From positions 25,314,365 to 25,378,364 of the forward strand of contig JACDQD010000007.1 in the NCBI GenBank assembly GCA_019843655.1: a stretch of 64,000 bases of DNA. Direction: 5' to 3'. The translations under genes and the position numbers were made by a program. The notes under the pieces were generated by a model. It saw only the letters and a list, made by a program, of their open reading frames with translations, was not told the DNA's origin and ran no database searches. This stretch comes from Lethocerus indicus. Its lineage: Eukaryota > Arthropoda > Insecta > Hemiptera > Belostomatidae. Shown piece by piece: positions 48,506 through 60,267 of the stretch (position 1 is its first letter; each line of letters opens with the position of its first letter).

Positions 48506-49028
48506 TCTTACCACATCGATGGAGACGCGCATCGTGCTAATAATAACGCTATAATATATCAATATAAATATACAGCGTAATGATACATTTGTGACGATAA
48601 CCTGAGCCGACCTCGCCTATTAATACTACTTCGGACGATTGTTCTTTTTTCCTGCGCCGATCGTCCCTGACTTTTCCCCAAAGGAGTCAGCAATTATTAC
48701 CGCCGGTTCTGATATTCAACAAGAGGATGACTAATAGATACGCCAAACGGGTAGTTACCTACCCGCGTGCAACGCTTAAATGTTAGACGAAAACAGGGAA
48801 AAAGTGAAATCATCGGCATAACATTGGCCTTTAATGAAAAACAGTGATGAATCGATCTTGAAAAAATGCTCTCTGCGCTCTCTGCTTAATATGTATAGAG
48901 TAATTATTAGCGATTATGTTAAAATCAATTTCAATTAAATGTATTTAATTGCGAAGAATCGTTTTTCAGTATTCTGTTCAAACTGAAAGAAATAAACGTT
49001 GTTGTAATTAAGCGAAAATATGTCTATT

Positions 49029-49427
49029 GTATATAATAAAATTCGATACGATGCCGAGCCAAAAGAGAGAAGGAAAGACTACCGGTATCAAATTCAAATC
49101 GGCTTACGTTTTTGTCAATCCAACCCCACTACTTTAATGCTTAGCAGACACATTCCTACAGTAACACTCCTTACAGTAACTAATTCTACACTAAAATTAT
49201 AATCATAATCATTATTCAAGGCTTAAATATCGTCTCTCGTCTTTGCCAAAGGAAATAATAATTATATACAATGGGTAATCTAGTAGTTTATATAGTAATA
49301 ATTCGATATAAAACCGAATTAGCGATGGTAAGGAATACCAGTATAACTTTCAAATCGGATTACGTTTTCCCCCAATCCAACCGGCCTGCTTTAGTGCTCA
49401 GTCCACACATTCCTTCGGTAATATAGT
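49029..49427. repeat. Local duplication of about 140 bp, direct orientation
   Basis: 49029-49170 and 49289-49427 share ATTCGATA, CCGA, ACCRGTAT, CAAATCGG-TTACGTTTT, CAATCCAACC and ACACATTCCT in order. Confidence 0.8.
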
Positions 49428-49439
49428 TAGTATCATATA

Positions 49440-50860
49440 TTCACGACTGTTAGCCTACAGCTTGATACCACATTACATAACGGCTGTATTGGTGACGGTG
49501 GCGGATGGCATAAAGCAACTGAAGATCAGGTTTAACACTTCAACGGGGTGATTATTGAAATATAGAATGATATAATTCGGATAAGTATTACTACATTGGT
49601 AGGCCGGTCGGGCTTTCTCTCGCCGCTGCCCGCTTCAGGAAAAAGTCTTCACCGTTAGCGGTCATTTGGTCCTTCGGAAGCTGGATCCTGGGTGGGAAAA
49701 AAAAGAAGTCCTCCTCCATCCCCCCCCCCCCCGAAGCTCTCGGGAGCCGTGAAATTCCCTCCTCAAAGAAACGTTGGACCGTTCGGTGGTTCGACGGAAA
49801 ATCGGACCACATGACCACACTGTACGATATACATATACAAAGAGGGAGATATGGACTTTATTACAGATTCTTATAGTGCGTATATTAAAATCATGAATAA
49901 ATTATTATTTTAACTAATAAATTCTTATTATATTCAGTGGCAGTGTAGTTTCGATGGAAAATCCATCTCCATTGACCGTTCCTGACATTTCCCGGGGGCG
50001 TTTCCCCCTTATGGGGGCGCCAGGGATTTTCTGTTAGCGAGGAAAACTGTCGAATCAAACGATTGGAATGTCGGGACAGTCAGGAACTGAAGGATTTATA
50101 CCGGGAAGTTAGCGGACGAGCTTTCAGATAGATAAGATAATGATTTTGTGCCGATTTCTTGTATCCGGTTCGGTTTCAAGGTACGGTTGTAGATTATTAA
50201 AGTATCACTTTGTAACTTTTTTGTTTCATTTACGTAGATCTGTATGTTGATTCCAATTGAGTGAGAGGAAACTATCACTGGGCTTGAACTATTTCCAACT
50301 AACTAATCTGCTTTAAAAGCCATGACAAAACCTGTCCAGACCAAGAAAAAGAACTGTTGCCACATGACATGTATGTCCCGGAAGTTTCGCATTTCAAACC
50401 TATTATACAGGTTAATGAATTGTCGTAATTCAATTGAAAAACGTCGTTCGTTTACTTACAATTTATTAACGGATTTTGTTAATGCTGTAACAGAATTTTT
50501 TTTTTGGTTGGGGGGGGGGGAGGCCTAATTGGAACTAATTATATCGGCCTTATTGTTTGAACTGTGAAATGTTCGCGGTCGGTTGAACCGAGCCCGAGCG
50601 CCTTCTTGACTTCTAACTGTCGTTACAGACCGCTTGCTTCAACCGCTACGCGCACGTACACAACAGAAAAAAATTGAGTAGAACCCGAACTGTTTGACCA
50701 AAGTTACGCCTCCGGACCGTACGTTAAGTATAAGACGGCAGACTTTTAAAATTCGAAATCGAACTCGAGCCATTCAACTAATACTGAACGAGCGATGAAT
50801 GAGTTCATATATTGTTGATTTATTGAGAAAAGTATCGCGCGAAAGGTCCCCCTACTGGCA
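49440..50860. other. No gene seen
   Basis: It contains a C-run (49721-49732) and a G-run (50510-50521). The GTAGATCTGTATGTTGATTCC-like stretch at 50234-50265 ending GAGTGAGAG resembles repeat R6 at 54430-54895. Confidence 0.4.
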
Positions 50861-50869
50861 CATATATGT

Positions 50870-50940
50870 TCAAATTTGTCAACCCCCGCAAACCGAGGTT
50901 CTTCCCACAGTATTACGCGATACTGCCGGAAGTTAGTGAC
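50870..50940 (+). repeat. Unclassified repeat R5 fragment
   Basis: CCGAGGTTCTTCCCACAGTA then TTACGCGATACTGCCGGAAGTTAG matches 27074-27115 (CCGAGGTTCTCCCCGCAGTA). A weaker match may exist at 53085-53120. Confidence 0.5.
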
Positions 50941-51550
50941 AGTTCAAGTTCTTGTCCCTGAAACCTCCGCGCATTTATATATATTTCATTTATCGAGAAA
51001 AGTCTACTGTGAAAAGTCCGGCCGAAATACGGTCGCCTATATCATAAATGTTGACTCCGTTTACGATAACTAATTCTGACCAAAATTACAACCATAAATA
51101 ATTACACCTAATAAATAATAAACCTCCGCCGATAATATCGCCGCTAAGAAAATAACAGGTAGGTTTTCACAACACTATTTCCCCATATTGTGTATTGGCC
51201 GAGAATGTAGTTAATCCCCCATTCAGGTTCTCATAAATCGGCAATCGATGTTTACATCCTACGGTAAATAATGTACGAAGTGCTTCGCCCGAACTTGGTC
51301 TTAGCTACTTAACATGTGGAGAATACGATAATTGATCATTTCATTCGTCAATCGCATGCAAAATTTGGCTGAAGAAATTGTAATAAATTGGTTAGGATCT
51401 TTTCAAAAAGACGCCAAATTGTTGTAACACCTGATACGTCTTTGCAGTAGTGTTTCATGCGATTCACCTATAAAATATAGTGGCCAATAAAAAAAAATTG
51501 CAGTCATTTGATGACATACAAAAGAAATCTTGAATTTTATAGAAAATCCG

Positions 51551-51704
51551 GCTGAATTTTGTCAAATGCTCGAAATATTGAAAAGTCGTATTTTTTGAAC
51601 TAAATAGTTTTACATCTGCTTAAAAAAATTCCAGACTCTGTTATAATTCTTAATACTATGAAAAACTGTCAATAGCCTCTCTCTCTCATACTCCTTCGTG
51701 GTTT
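51551..51704 (+). repeat. Unclassified repeat R7, copy 1
   Basis: TGAAAA-TCGTATTTTTTGAACT, CTTAAAAAAATTCCAGA, ATAATTCTTAATA, CTCTCATACTCCTT; matched in order at 52686-52818. Confidence 0.6.
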
Positions 51705-51709
51705 TGGTG

Positions 51710-52260
51710 GATATTTCTATTTATAGTAACGTTTCATGCTGTTTTTACAGAATTATAATTTCGCCAATGAATATTCATTTCCCGACAAGTACTACGCCCT
51801 AGTTTTGTAACAATGCGTTTAGAAATGAACAAAGGATAAATTTCGAGATGTGAAATTTTCGCAGGACTTCAGTCCTGTCGGCGATTTAACAACGGCTTGT
51901 ACGGGGCTTTACTAAAGTCCTCTTGAACAGGGCTTAGTTTTGCCGGCGCCCGAACGAAAGAAGCGAAAGAAGTCCGCATTGATGTCACTTCAAAGTCCAA
52001 ACGGAGGCGGGCCGTGTTTTCGGTACAATTTGTCGTCCTTTTGATCTCGGCAAAGTTCCGTATCGGCATTTACGGCTTGTAATCCAAAACAAAGACAGTA
52101 CCGGATACCGTTAAACTAAGTGGAAACGAATTTTCCCCTTGAAAATAAAAAACGAAAAATTTCGAAGGAAATTGAAATCTTTACAGAACGTTCGATACGA
52201 CGAAGACATTTATGAATATAATAATTTATTAACACCTTAATAACAACCCTGATTTAGTTT
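51710..52260. other. No gene seen
   Basis: AT-rich and mixed sequence, with no recognisable coding content. Confidence 0.4.
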
Positions 52261-52266
52261 TTTTTT

Positions 52267-52502
52267 GCTAGACCGGTTTCATCAACCGCTCGCCATCTTC
52301 AGCAGACCTTTTTGTCAGCAGCGCGGTGAGTCATATCTCGCATATTGGTCGCTTCTGGGGCTTCCTGTCTGCACTGTCGCTTACTGTTACCGTGAATAAA
52401 ACTGACGTTTTATATCGATCTTAAAGATACTGAAGATGGCGAACGGCCGAAACCGGTCTAGCGAAATACCAGAACTGCTGTATTCCAAACCCTCGCAGGC
52501 CA
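52267..52502 (+). mobile_element. Longest CTGA-GAAAC element with inverted arms and tail
   Basis: Left arm GCTAGACCGGTTTC then CGCTCGCCATCTTCAG (52267-52302, with a short insertion). Right arm ACTGAAGATGGCGAACGGCC then GAAACCGGTCTAGC (52429-52462). The interior retains GCGCGGTGAGTCATATCTCG and CTTCCTGTCTGCACTGTCGC. The tail GAAATACCAGAACTG and AACCCTCGCAGGCCAC (52487-52502) is shared with 21796-21826. Confidence 0.85.
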
Positions 52503-52685
52503 CAATGTGTAAAGAGTCACATAAAATACTAACAGTTTTCTTTAAAAATAGTTCCGAATAAGACTGGTATATGTATATCTATACATGCAAAACTTATAAT
52601 TTCCCTAATGAAATAATAACGCGAATTTAACGATAGCTAAAACAACATTTGGCATCGACTTAATCATAGGGGGGAAATTTTGAAT

Positions 52686-52818
52686 CTCGAATTGACGAAT
52701 TTTGGTAAATACTTGAAAAATTAAAAAACGTACTTTTCGAATTATATATTTTTGGATCCGTTTAAAAAGATGCCAGATATATAATAATTCTCAATATTTC
52801 TCTCATACTCCTTACGAC
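52686..52818 (+). repeat. Unclassified repeat R7, copy 2
   Basis: Same landmarks as 51551-51704; both end in CTCTCATACTCCTT. Confidence 0.6.
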
Positions 52819-52819
52819 G

Positions 52820-53377
52820 GAAACCCTTTTTTTTTGTAGGACAGAAATCATCGCAGTGCAATGAAATGACGCGGCCGGTGAACCAAAACCGAAAGGACGT
52901 TGGGACCAACATAATCATATGGGGAAAAACTGACTCATACGAAAAAATCGGCATGCTCAATAAATGACAGGGATCATTTGTATTATCAATGTAATTGTAC
53001 CAATTATACAAAGCATACAATTACGGGACAAGATATACAAAAATCCTGGGGAACTTACCACCCACGCCGGTCCTGACTCCTCCGCCCCGAAATCAAGTTC
53101 TTCCCGGTAAGTTCCTCTCGAGTGAGCGACAAGAAGACACTGCGGGCGTGATCACAATAGGGTCGGAAACAAGAGGAAAAAAAAAGAGAAACAAACTTTG
53201 TTTTGGGCCCCGGAAACTAGATAAGAACAAATGTACAGCAGTCGATATTATAAACGGCGTTAACCGCAGGTAGGAACGATCTGAACGGAGGCCAAATGCC
53301 GACTGAGCGTCGAGAAGCGGAGACTCACCGGTCGGCCGGGAGTGGGGACCGGGGGCGGGGGGCGGTATACAACACAG
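52820..53377. other. No gene seen
   Basis: Overlapping open frames of 92-98 codons on both strands at 52742-53389, without motifs. G/C-rich just before the tandem array. Confidence 0.4.
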
Positions 53378-54438
53378 CCACAACAACAAACAACACTCAA
53401 CCGCCTCCTGCTTGTTTACCCCTACCTTACTACCTTACTACCTACCTACCTATCTACCTTGCTATACCTGGAGGTCATCCTCCGCGGCTGGTACATCTAA
53501 ATCTGCATCGCTTTATTGGGGGGCGGGGGGAAGGGGATTGCGACCGGACAGATTTCAAGCTTGGCCAAAACCACCGGTACTCGTCAATTTTTAGGATGGA
53601 GGACCCTTCGAAACTTAAGTATCAACAATTTTTGACAATAATTAATTGATAAAATGGCAGGTTTTAAGACAAAATGTTAATGAGACGGTTTAGCCTTTTC
53701 TCGCCTCGCGAAAGTTTCTATACAGACTGTTTGGTGGATGCCACAACAACAAACAACACTCAACCGTCTCCTGCTTGTTTACCCCTACCTACCTACCTAT
53801 CTACCTTGCTATACCTGGAGTCCATCCTCCGCGGCTGGTACATCTAAACCTGCATTGATGGAAGGGGGGGATAGAGGATATCGACCGGACAGATTTCAAG
53901 CCTGGGCAAAACCACCGGTTCTCATCAATTTTTAGGATGGAGGACCCTTCGAAATTTAAGTATCAAAAATTTTTGACAATACTATATTGGGAAAATGGCA
54001 TAAAATTTGTCTTAGTCATAAAATGTTAATGAGATGGACTAGTGTCTTCTCGCCTCGTGAAAGTTTCAATGCAAACTGTTTGGTGGATGCCACAACAACA
54101 AACAACACTCAACCGCCTCCTGCTTGTTTACCCCTACCTTACTACCTACCTACCTACCTACCTTGCTATACCTTGAGGTCATCCTCTGGCTTGTACATCC
54201 AAATCTGCATTGAGGGGGGAGTGGGGATTGCAGCTGGACAGATTTCAAGCTTGGCCAAAGCCACCGGTTCTCATCAACCTTTTAGGATCGCGGGCCATTT
54301 TAAATTTAAGTATCAAAAATGTTTGACAATAATATATTGAGAGAATGGTTGGTCTCAGTCATAAAATGTTAACGAGATGGACTAGCCTCTTTACACCCCC
54401 TTGAAAGTTTCAATATAAAACCTTTGGTGGATGCCCAA
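53378..54438 (+). repeat. Three-copy tandem array, unit about 350-362 bp
   Basis: Units 53378-53740, 53741-54089 and 54090-54438. Each starts CCACAACAACAAACAACACT and contains a (CTAC)n run, GCTATACCT, GGACAGATTTCAAGC, CCACCGGT, TTAGGAT, AATTTTTGACAAT or AATGTTTGACAAT, and AAAATGTTAA. Each ends TTTGGTGGATGC. Open frames of 60-117 codons fall in different frames in the three units and change with indels, so I do not call them coding. Confidence 0.92.
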
Positions 54439-54895
54439 TATTCGATCCCGTAGGGCCAGTTCAATTGTAAATTATTTGTTCGTAAGTAACGTAATTTGTA
54501 AGGTCGTTACGTGCCTGTACATTCGATTTCTGTACGACGATTCCACGTGAGTGAGAGTATTTAAATAAACCAGAACCCCGAACTATTTATATTTAACCAA
54601 TTGTACATTAATCTCGAAGACTTTAAAAGTGTTTAAAAGTCTGTCTTCGAAATTTCATACTTGTAACCTGTCTTATCTCCACAGGGTTGTGAAAGAATGT
54701 TCGTAACTCTTAGCCTGGTTGCTGCCCAATACTCCCAGTACCAGTAGGTCTATTTCGGTCGCGAAATAGAGTTGTAAATTGTTAATTTATTCGTAAATAA
54801 CCAATTCGTAACGTCGTTTCGCACCTGTACAATTGAGTATTGTATGTGGATTTTACGCGAGTGAGCGGATTTGAAAAAAAATACTGGCACGTTAA
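54430..54895 (+). repeat. Repeat R6, two diverged tandem units of about 290 bp
   Basis: Units 54430-54720 and 54724-54895 (the second incomplete). Shared landmarks: GCCCAATAYTC, TTGTAAATT, TTCGTAA, AACGTCGTT or AAGGTCGTT, CACCTGTACA or TGCCTGTACA, and ACGTGAGTGAG or ACGCGAGTGAG. Confidence 0.75.
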
Positions 54896-54990
54896 AACTG
54901 AATCTCAGTCTAATCATGAAATACGACCTTAGGTTCGGCCCCCTCTATTAAAAAATCCGGACGACTGGCATAAGTGTTTTCCCTCTGGCG

Positions 54991-55215
54991 AGATTCCTCC
55001 CACAGCCGGTAGACAACGCGGATAGGACACTTTGCCGGGAAACGAGGAAATGTATTCCTGAGGAAGATTCCTCAGGGGGAGAGGGGCGAGAAACACCGAG
55101 GACTAGAACGATGAAGAGGAATATAAATTAGTTCAGAAGTAAAGGTGAAAGAACCAGTCGCCGGGCAGTATTGAGACCGAAACTTTCACACATACCTACC
55201 AAAAGAAAGAATGAG
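54991..55215 (+). repeat. Unclassified repeat R2, copy 3 (longest)
   Basis: TTCCTCCCACAGCCGGTAGA, GGAAACGAGG, ATTCCTGAGGAAGATTCCTC (itself a short palindrome), CGATGAAGAG, TTAGTTCAGAAGTAAAGGTG, then AACTTTCACACATA and an A-run at the end. This is the most complete of the three copies. Confidence 0.75.
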
Positions 55216-55515
55216 CTAAAAAAAAACCTTATTAGACGGATATTTATTAATCGGAGACCGTGTTACCAATTCCACCCTCAAGCTATTGCGTTGGGCTATT
55301 TTCGTGAGGATTTGGAATTTCATCAATTTAGCAACTTTCTCCACTCGCCCATCTAGTTTTAAATTAGGCCGGTCACTAGCACTGTGGAGCTAAATGTGGA
55401 GCACTATCAATAAATTGTTATTCCCATCTATACGTCTATAAATAACAGAGTCCAATTTTCAAATAATGAAACAAACAACATTCATATTTGTATATTTTGA
55501 CGACTTAATCGCATC

Positions 55516-55538
55516 GGCTATATGCCGAAGCCGGTAGA
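55516..55538 (+). mobile_element. Worn CTGA-GAAAC half unit
   Basis: TATATGCCGAAGCCGGTAGA keeps GCCGAA and CCGGT only. Confidence 0.35.
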
Positions 55539-55711
55539 TATGGATTTAGAGCACACAAAATGAGTGGAGAAATCATTTGCCAGGAAAAACTTTAACGTGA
55601 AAAATCGGTTAGGGTAAAATAATATTACAAGATTCTACAATTCTGTATGCTACAAGAACAATGGGTTCCCAAAAAATAAAAATAAGCTTTAGAACTCATA
55701 TTTAAAATAGC

Positions 55712-55873
55712 ATCCCGCCATTTTCAGTAGCATCCCGTCAGTAAATCACTTGTACAATACATGACATTAACATGAAGACAGTAAATATGCCCCGTCGGCA
55801 ACCGCGACTACTGAAGATGGCAAGAAGTTGATGCCAGTCTAGGCCGAACCAGCGAGCGGAGACAGAAGATCAC
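55712..55873 (+). mobile_element. CTGA-GAAAC element with inverted arms
   Basis: Left arm GCCATTTTCAGTAGC (55718-55732). Right arm GACTACTGAAGATGGCAAG (55806-55824), then degenerate. The tail CCAGCGAGCGGAGACAGAAG and ATC (55849-55871) matches 4316-4338 and 41009-41032. Confidence 0.7.
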
Positions 55874-55879
55874 TAGAAC

Positions 55880-57600
55880 CATGGTATTCCGAAGTAATTC
55901 ATATATCCAATAATTATGTTATATACGTATACGTATATATAGATGATATTATGAATGAAGGCAAATTGAAAAGACGGAACGAGAAAAATTAGTTTTCATG
56001 AAGTCTTTCATTAAAATATTACTTACTCAATAGTACTCAAAGATCGAGGTATTCCAAAACATTTTCTTTAAATTAAAGAAATCAATCACTTTACCGGGTA
56101 AAACTTTTCCCTGCACTATAAAACATATTGAACAGCAAAATATGAATTCATATTCTGAAATATGAAATACAGCACTGTTGAATATTGGCCTTTTCGACCA
56201 AATAAGGCACCATCAAAATTTGGTGAAACTTCCATGTGTAGTCGTCTCCACAAAAGACTTTGTAAAATGAATACTACCAAAGAATAGTAACACAAGGCAC
56301 TGGTTTTAATCTTTAATGTCGGTCTACAAAATTTTATGGTAGGTGGTCGAAAAGGAAATGATTATTAACAATTGAAAGGGTACTGCCTTGTTTGGCAACC
56401 GGGTCATGACTCTGTCTGTGTACCGGGCATTAAAGTTTTACCCAACTTGGGCCGACTTTTAGTACAGAACGCGGTTCTGAGCAGTGAAAGGTAAATTTCA
56501 AAGTTGATAGGAAAGCCGCCGTTTCGGGCCCCAACTTCGCTCTGAATTAACAAAGCACAAGAGTTCATTCCTTACTGTGTCGAGGGGCAACACATAACGA
56601 CCACATTTGGCGGTTTAAAACCAAACCACGGGTACCAATTCAAAAATATAACAATACCGAAGTAATATTTGCGAATAAAAATCTATTTTCGCAATTTCTC
56701 AACCCTTAAGAAATCCAAAAAAACGGTTTGCGGGTTCGTAGACCCGACACGATTCTGCATCTGGGTTATAGTCCACTGTTGCGCTCTCTATACTGAATAT
56801 CAAATATTATCTCGATATAATAGAATATACATTATGTTAGTTAATCTTTATAAAAGAAACGAAACGCTCAATAGAAAGTTAACACAGAAACATGAGTAGT
56901 AAATTAGGCACTCATTAGCTCGTTCAATCCAAGTAGCGAAAAAATCGATACTGGCAATCGATAAGGCAGTGGCTCGCCTGATATTTTAAGATGGTAAAAA
57001 AAGAAAGATCTAAGTTCGGATACACCAAGTAACAGTCTTAAGTGTCCTAAGTATCCCGGCTAAACAATGGACTGGATCCATTATTCCAACAGAATAGAAT
57101 TATAATTTACCCGAAAAAAGAACTGTAGTCATCAGCTCGGACTCTGCTGAAGTCCGCCATATTGTCCCGCATCAGCCCTTTTCCTTATATTAGTTATTTC
57201 AACGCCCATTTTATATTACAGTCTACAACCTAATCCCGCAGATTCCTCAAACAAGTATTCAATACCTTCTGTGACGAGAATTTATCAGCGAAGTCGTATT
57301 TTTATTATTTTAATGTTTGTTCGAAACCATCAATTACCATGAATGACCTTGGTCGAGGGGTGGAACAATTTTAAGTTTCCATAAACTTTGTAAGATAGAA
57401 TAAATTGGTAAGAAACTTTATGTACTTACCCCGAATAGCTGACAGTATAGTTTTCAGAGTTGAAAATTCACTATAAACTCCCGATAGATATTTAAACGAA
57501 CGCATATTACACCATATTCACCAAAACCGGAACGCGACTATTGAGAGGGACGACGTGCCACTACAGCCAACTGTAAAGGTTGAACTGGCAAATTTTCCCG
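55880..57600. other. No gene seen
   Basis: AT-rich, with no recognisable elements. A 76-codon frame at 56669-56899 lacks motifs. Confidence 0.4.
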
Positions 57601-60160
57601 AAGAGCATTATTCATAATTTCAATTTATATTATCATGCATTATTATCCATCCTATAAACAAAATATCATAATGGTGGAATATAAACAAAACATTGGTAAA
57701 TACCCAAAACGCTATATTATAACATATAATAATAAAACTGGCATGAGCAATCCAAAACATATCAAGTATTTTAAACCAGTTTGATTTGTATTTATTTTTT
57801 CCTTCGATAAATTTACACGTAATATTTATATTTTTTAATTTTACATCCAATATTGAATTTATTTTATGATTGTACATACTTTAACTCTGAAACTAGTGGT
57901 TTCCAGCTGAAGAATATGTTACAGCCTCATTCAGAAATTTTATTTGGCATAAAACCAATGCATCTATCTAGTTTAGCTTTCTCAGATACCTGAATTCACT
58001 CTATATCAAAAGTCAGTTTGATTTATTATACATTTAAACTTTATAAATTACAATTATCTGAATTATAAGTTTCATGGTTTAACAAGTCCATTAGTTATTC
58101 AATATAGACACCATTAGAATTAAAATAATTCCATCAAAACAAAACCATCATGAACTATATTTTAATGTTATAAAGTAAAACACTGTATAGAACTAAAATA
58201 TTTATTTTGTGTACTGCGTAAGAAGTAATGTTGAAGTTTTGAGAAATTTATCTGTCCAATTCTTCCATAGTTAAAAATTCCAGTTTTATCTTTAATAAAT
58301 TAAGGAAATAAAACTCAATTGGGATAATTAGATTAATAATGATTAAATGTATAATTTTGGCTTTGTTTTTAAACACGAATTATCAATTAAAAATAAGAAC
58401 TGATGAAAAAATACTTTGCAAGTAGTCACACAACATTGAATTGTGTGACAATAATTCTTGGGTTTCTATGAATGTACATTACATTTCAAATAAAAAGAGG
58501 ATATTAGTCTTCGCTAAAAATAAATGGCAATGTAAATCACCTTTTACAATTCGGAAAATATATTTACAATTTTTTTTACAAGCTATAAACATCTGGAGAA
58601 GGCAAACAATTTTAAGCAAATATTTTTATAATAATTTCAAAATACAAAAATTCATAAATGTTCCACTCCACTGGCTTGACAAAGAAAACATGATACACTC
58701 ACAATGAAAATTATTTGAGTACAAATAATAAACATTGGAACTTTATTACGAATATAGTTAGAAAAATGTTTAAAATAATTCTAATTAAAACCAAAATTGA
58801 GACTCATGTATTGGCCAGTAAACATCTGAAGACATTGTACATTTAACTATTTAAAAAATTATACATTAACATATATTAACACATATTATACATTACGTTA
58901 TTGCATTGTTAATATCATACTATTCCAAAAATAAGAGTTAAAATTAAAGATTAAAAAGTTAGGATGGAAATTTGTTTAAATAGGGGTAAAGATAAATTCC
59001 TCAAATAATATTCACTTCATTTACAACACAACCATAATAAGAAATTATTTATTTAAAAAAGAAAATAACTCGAATATTTATCACATATACACAGTTCATT
59101 ATCAGGTTTAATACAATTCATTCCATTATTGCCATGGTTATTATTATCTAAATGTCTCCATTAGGACATTTACGTTTTTCAATAACTGCAGCAGCTCCTA
59201 TCTTAAAAAGAAAACAACAAATAACCTCAATAACAGATTCAGTCCTTTATCATCTTCAAATCTGATACTTTGTTTATTCAAGAATAATAAACAATGAAGA
59301 ATAATAATAATGGCCTAAGTTTTTGTCAAAACTCAAGTTGTTATGTAAACAGAAAATTTTTAAAGACAAAAATACTAGTTATTTCTGATACATTAAAGGA
59401 TTAGGATGATTTTTTTGCTTTCAATTTTATTTTATGAAGAGATCTACTAATGTGAGTAAGATCAGTGGCCCAGCGGTTTCCTGTAGGAGAATCTAACAAC
59501 TCTTCAGCACATTAAATATAATTCAAATTATGTTTAAGAGACTATATCGAGATCCATTTATGCTAGGAGTCTTTCTAGAGTTCAGAAACAGAGAAATGGA
59601 TTAAAAAATTAAAACCAAGAAAATAACACAAACAAGAATACAGCTTTAGTGTAATCAAAAGGATCAACTTTATGTTCGATCTCTCTTCTTTCATTTTGGC
59701 GAAAGGTTTTCTATCTCTATATAAACGTAGGAGCCCTGAAATGTACAGTTTAACTGAGCACATAAATACATGCTAACAACTACTGACACGATATACAGGT
59801 ACGTACGACCTTTATCCCGATTGAAATTTCATTAATTAGAAGCACGTTCTTCCTAAGTCCACAAGCGAAATACAACAACAATACTGAAAACAGTTGTAAA
59901 GTGCAGAGAGATGAAACTGCGTACACAACAAGGTTTACAATTGTATATGAATGACTTACAATTTTTGAATGAATACTATGCTCCATTTCTATGCCAAATA
60001 TTTTTGTCTCATCGATTTTTTAGTCGAGCTCCCGTAATCACAGTCACTTTCTATGCTGACTAGTCATTGTTTTGTTTCAACGTTGTTCATTATTATTTAT
60101 GGCTGAATATTATAGACACGGCTGCAGGCGTTCATAGGTCAAAATGCTTCTATTAAATTG
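57600..60160. other. Long AT-rich segment without features
   Basis: Strikingly AT-rich compared with the rest, almost free of CpG, and without copies of the CTGA-GAAAC family. A perfect 9-bp hairpin (GTCACACAA/TTGTGTGAC, 58425-58449) is the only structure noted. Confidence 0.5.
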
Positions 60161-60161
60161 A

Positions 60162-60183
60162 GACCTTTATTTCGTTAAAGGTC
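60162..60183 (-). terminator. Poly(A) signal AATAAA inside a perfect hairpin
   Basis: On the minus strand AATAAA (60171-60166) lies about 100 nt after the alpha4/TAP42 stop. It is embedded in GACCTTTA / TAAAGGTC arms of 8 bp with a 6-nt loop. This is the only AATAAA close to the stop in the sense direction. Confidence 0.55.
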
Positions 60184-60267
60184 GGTACAAATTTACTTTT
60201 TTTTCTTAACTGAAATAATAAAAAAATAAAATTAAGTTTTTCTCCCCCCCCCCTTCCACCAGTCCAA

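Noticed and set aside
53296..54340. 117-codon frames in the tandem array (PPPACLPLPYYLPTYLP type)
   Set aside because: The similarity between units is DNA-level. The frame differs or breaks between units, and the Pro/Tyr/Leu run is just (CTAC)n.
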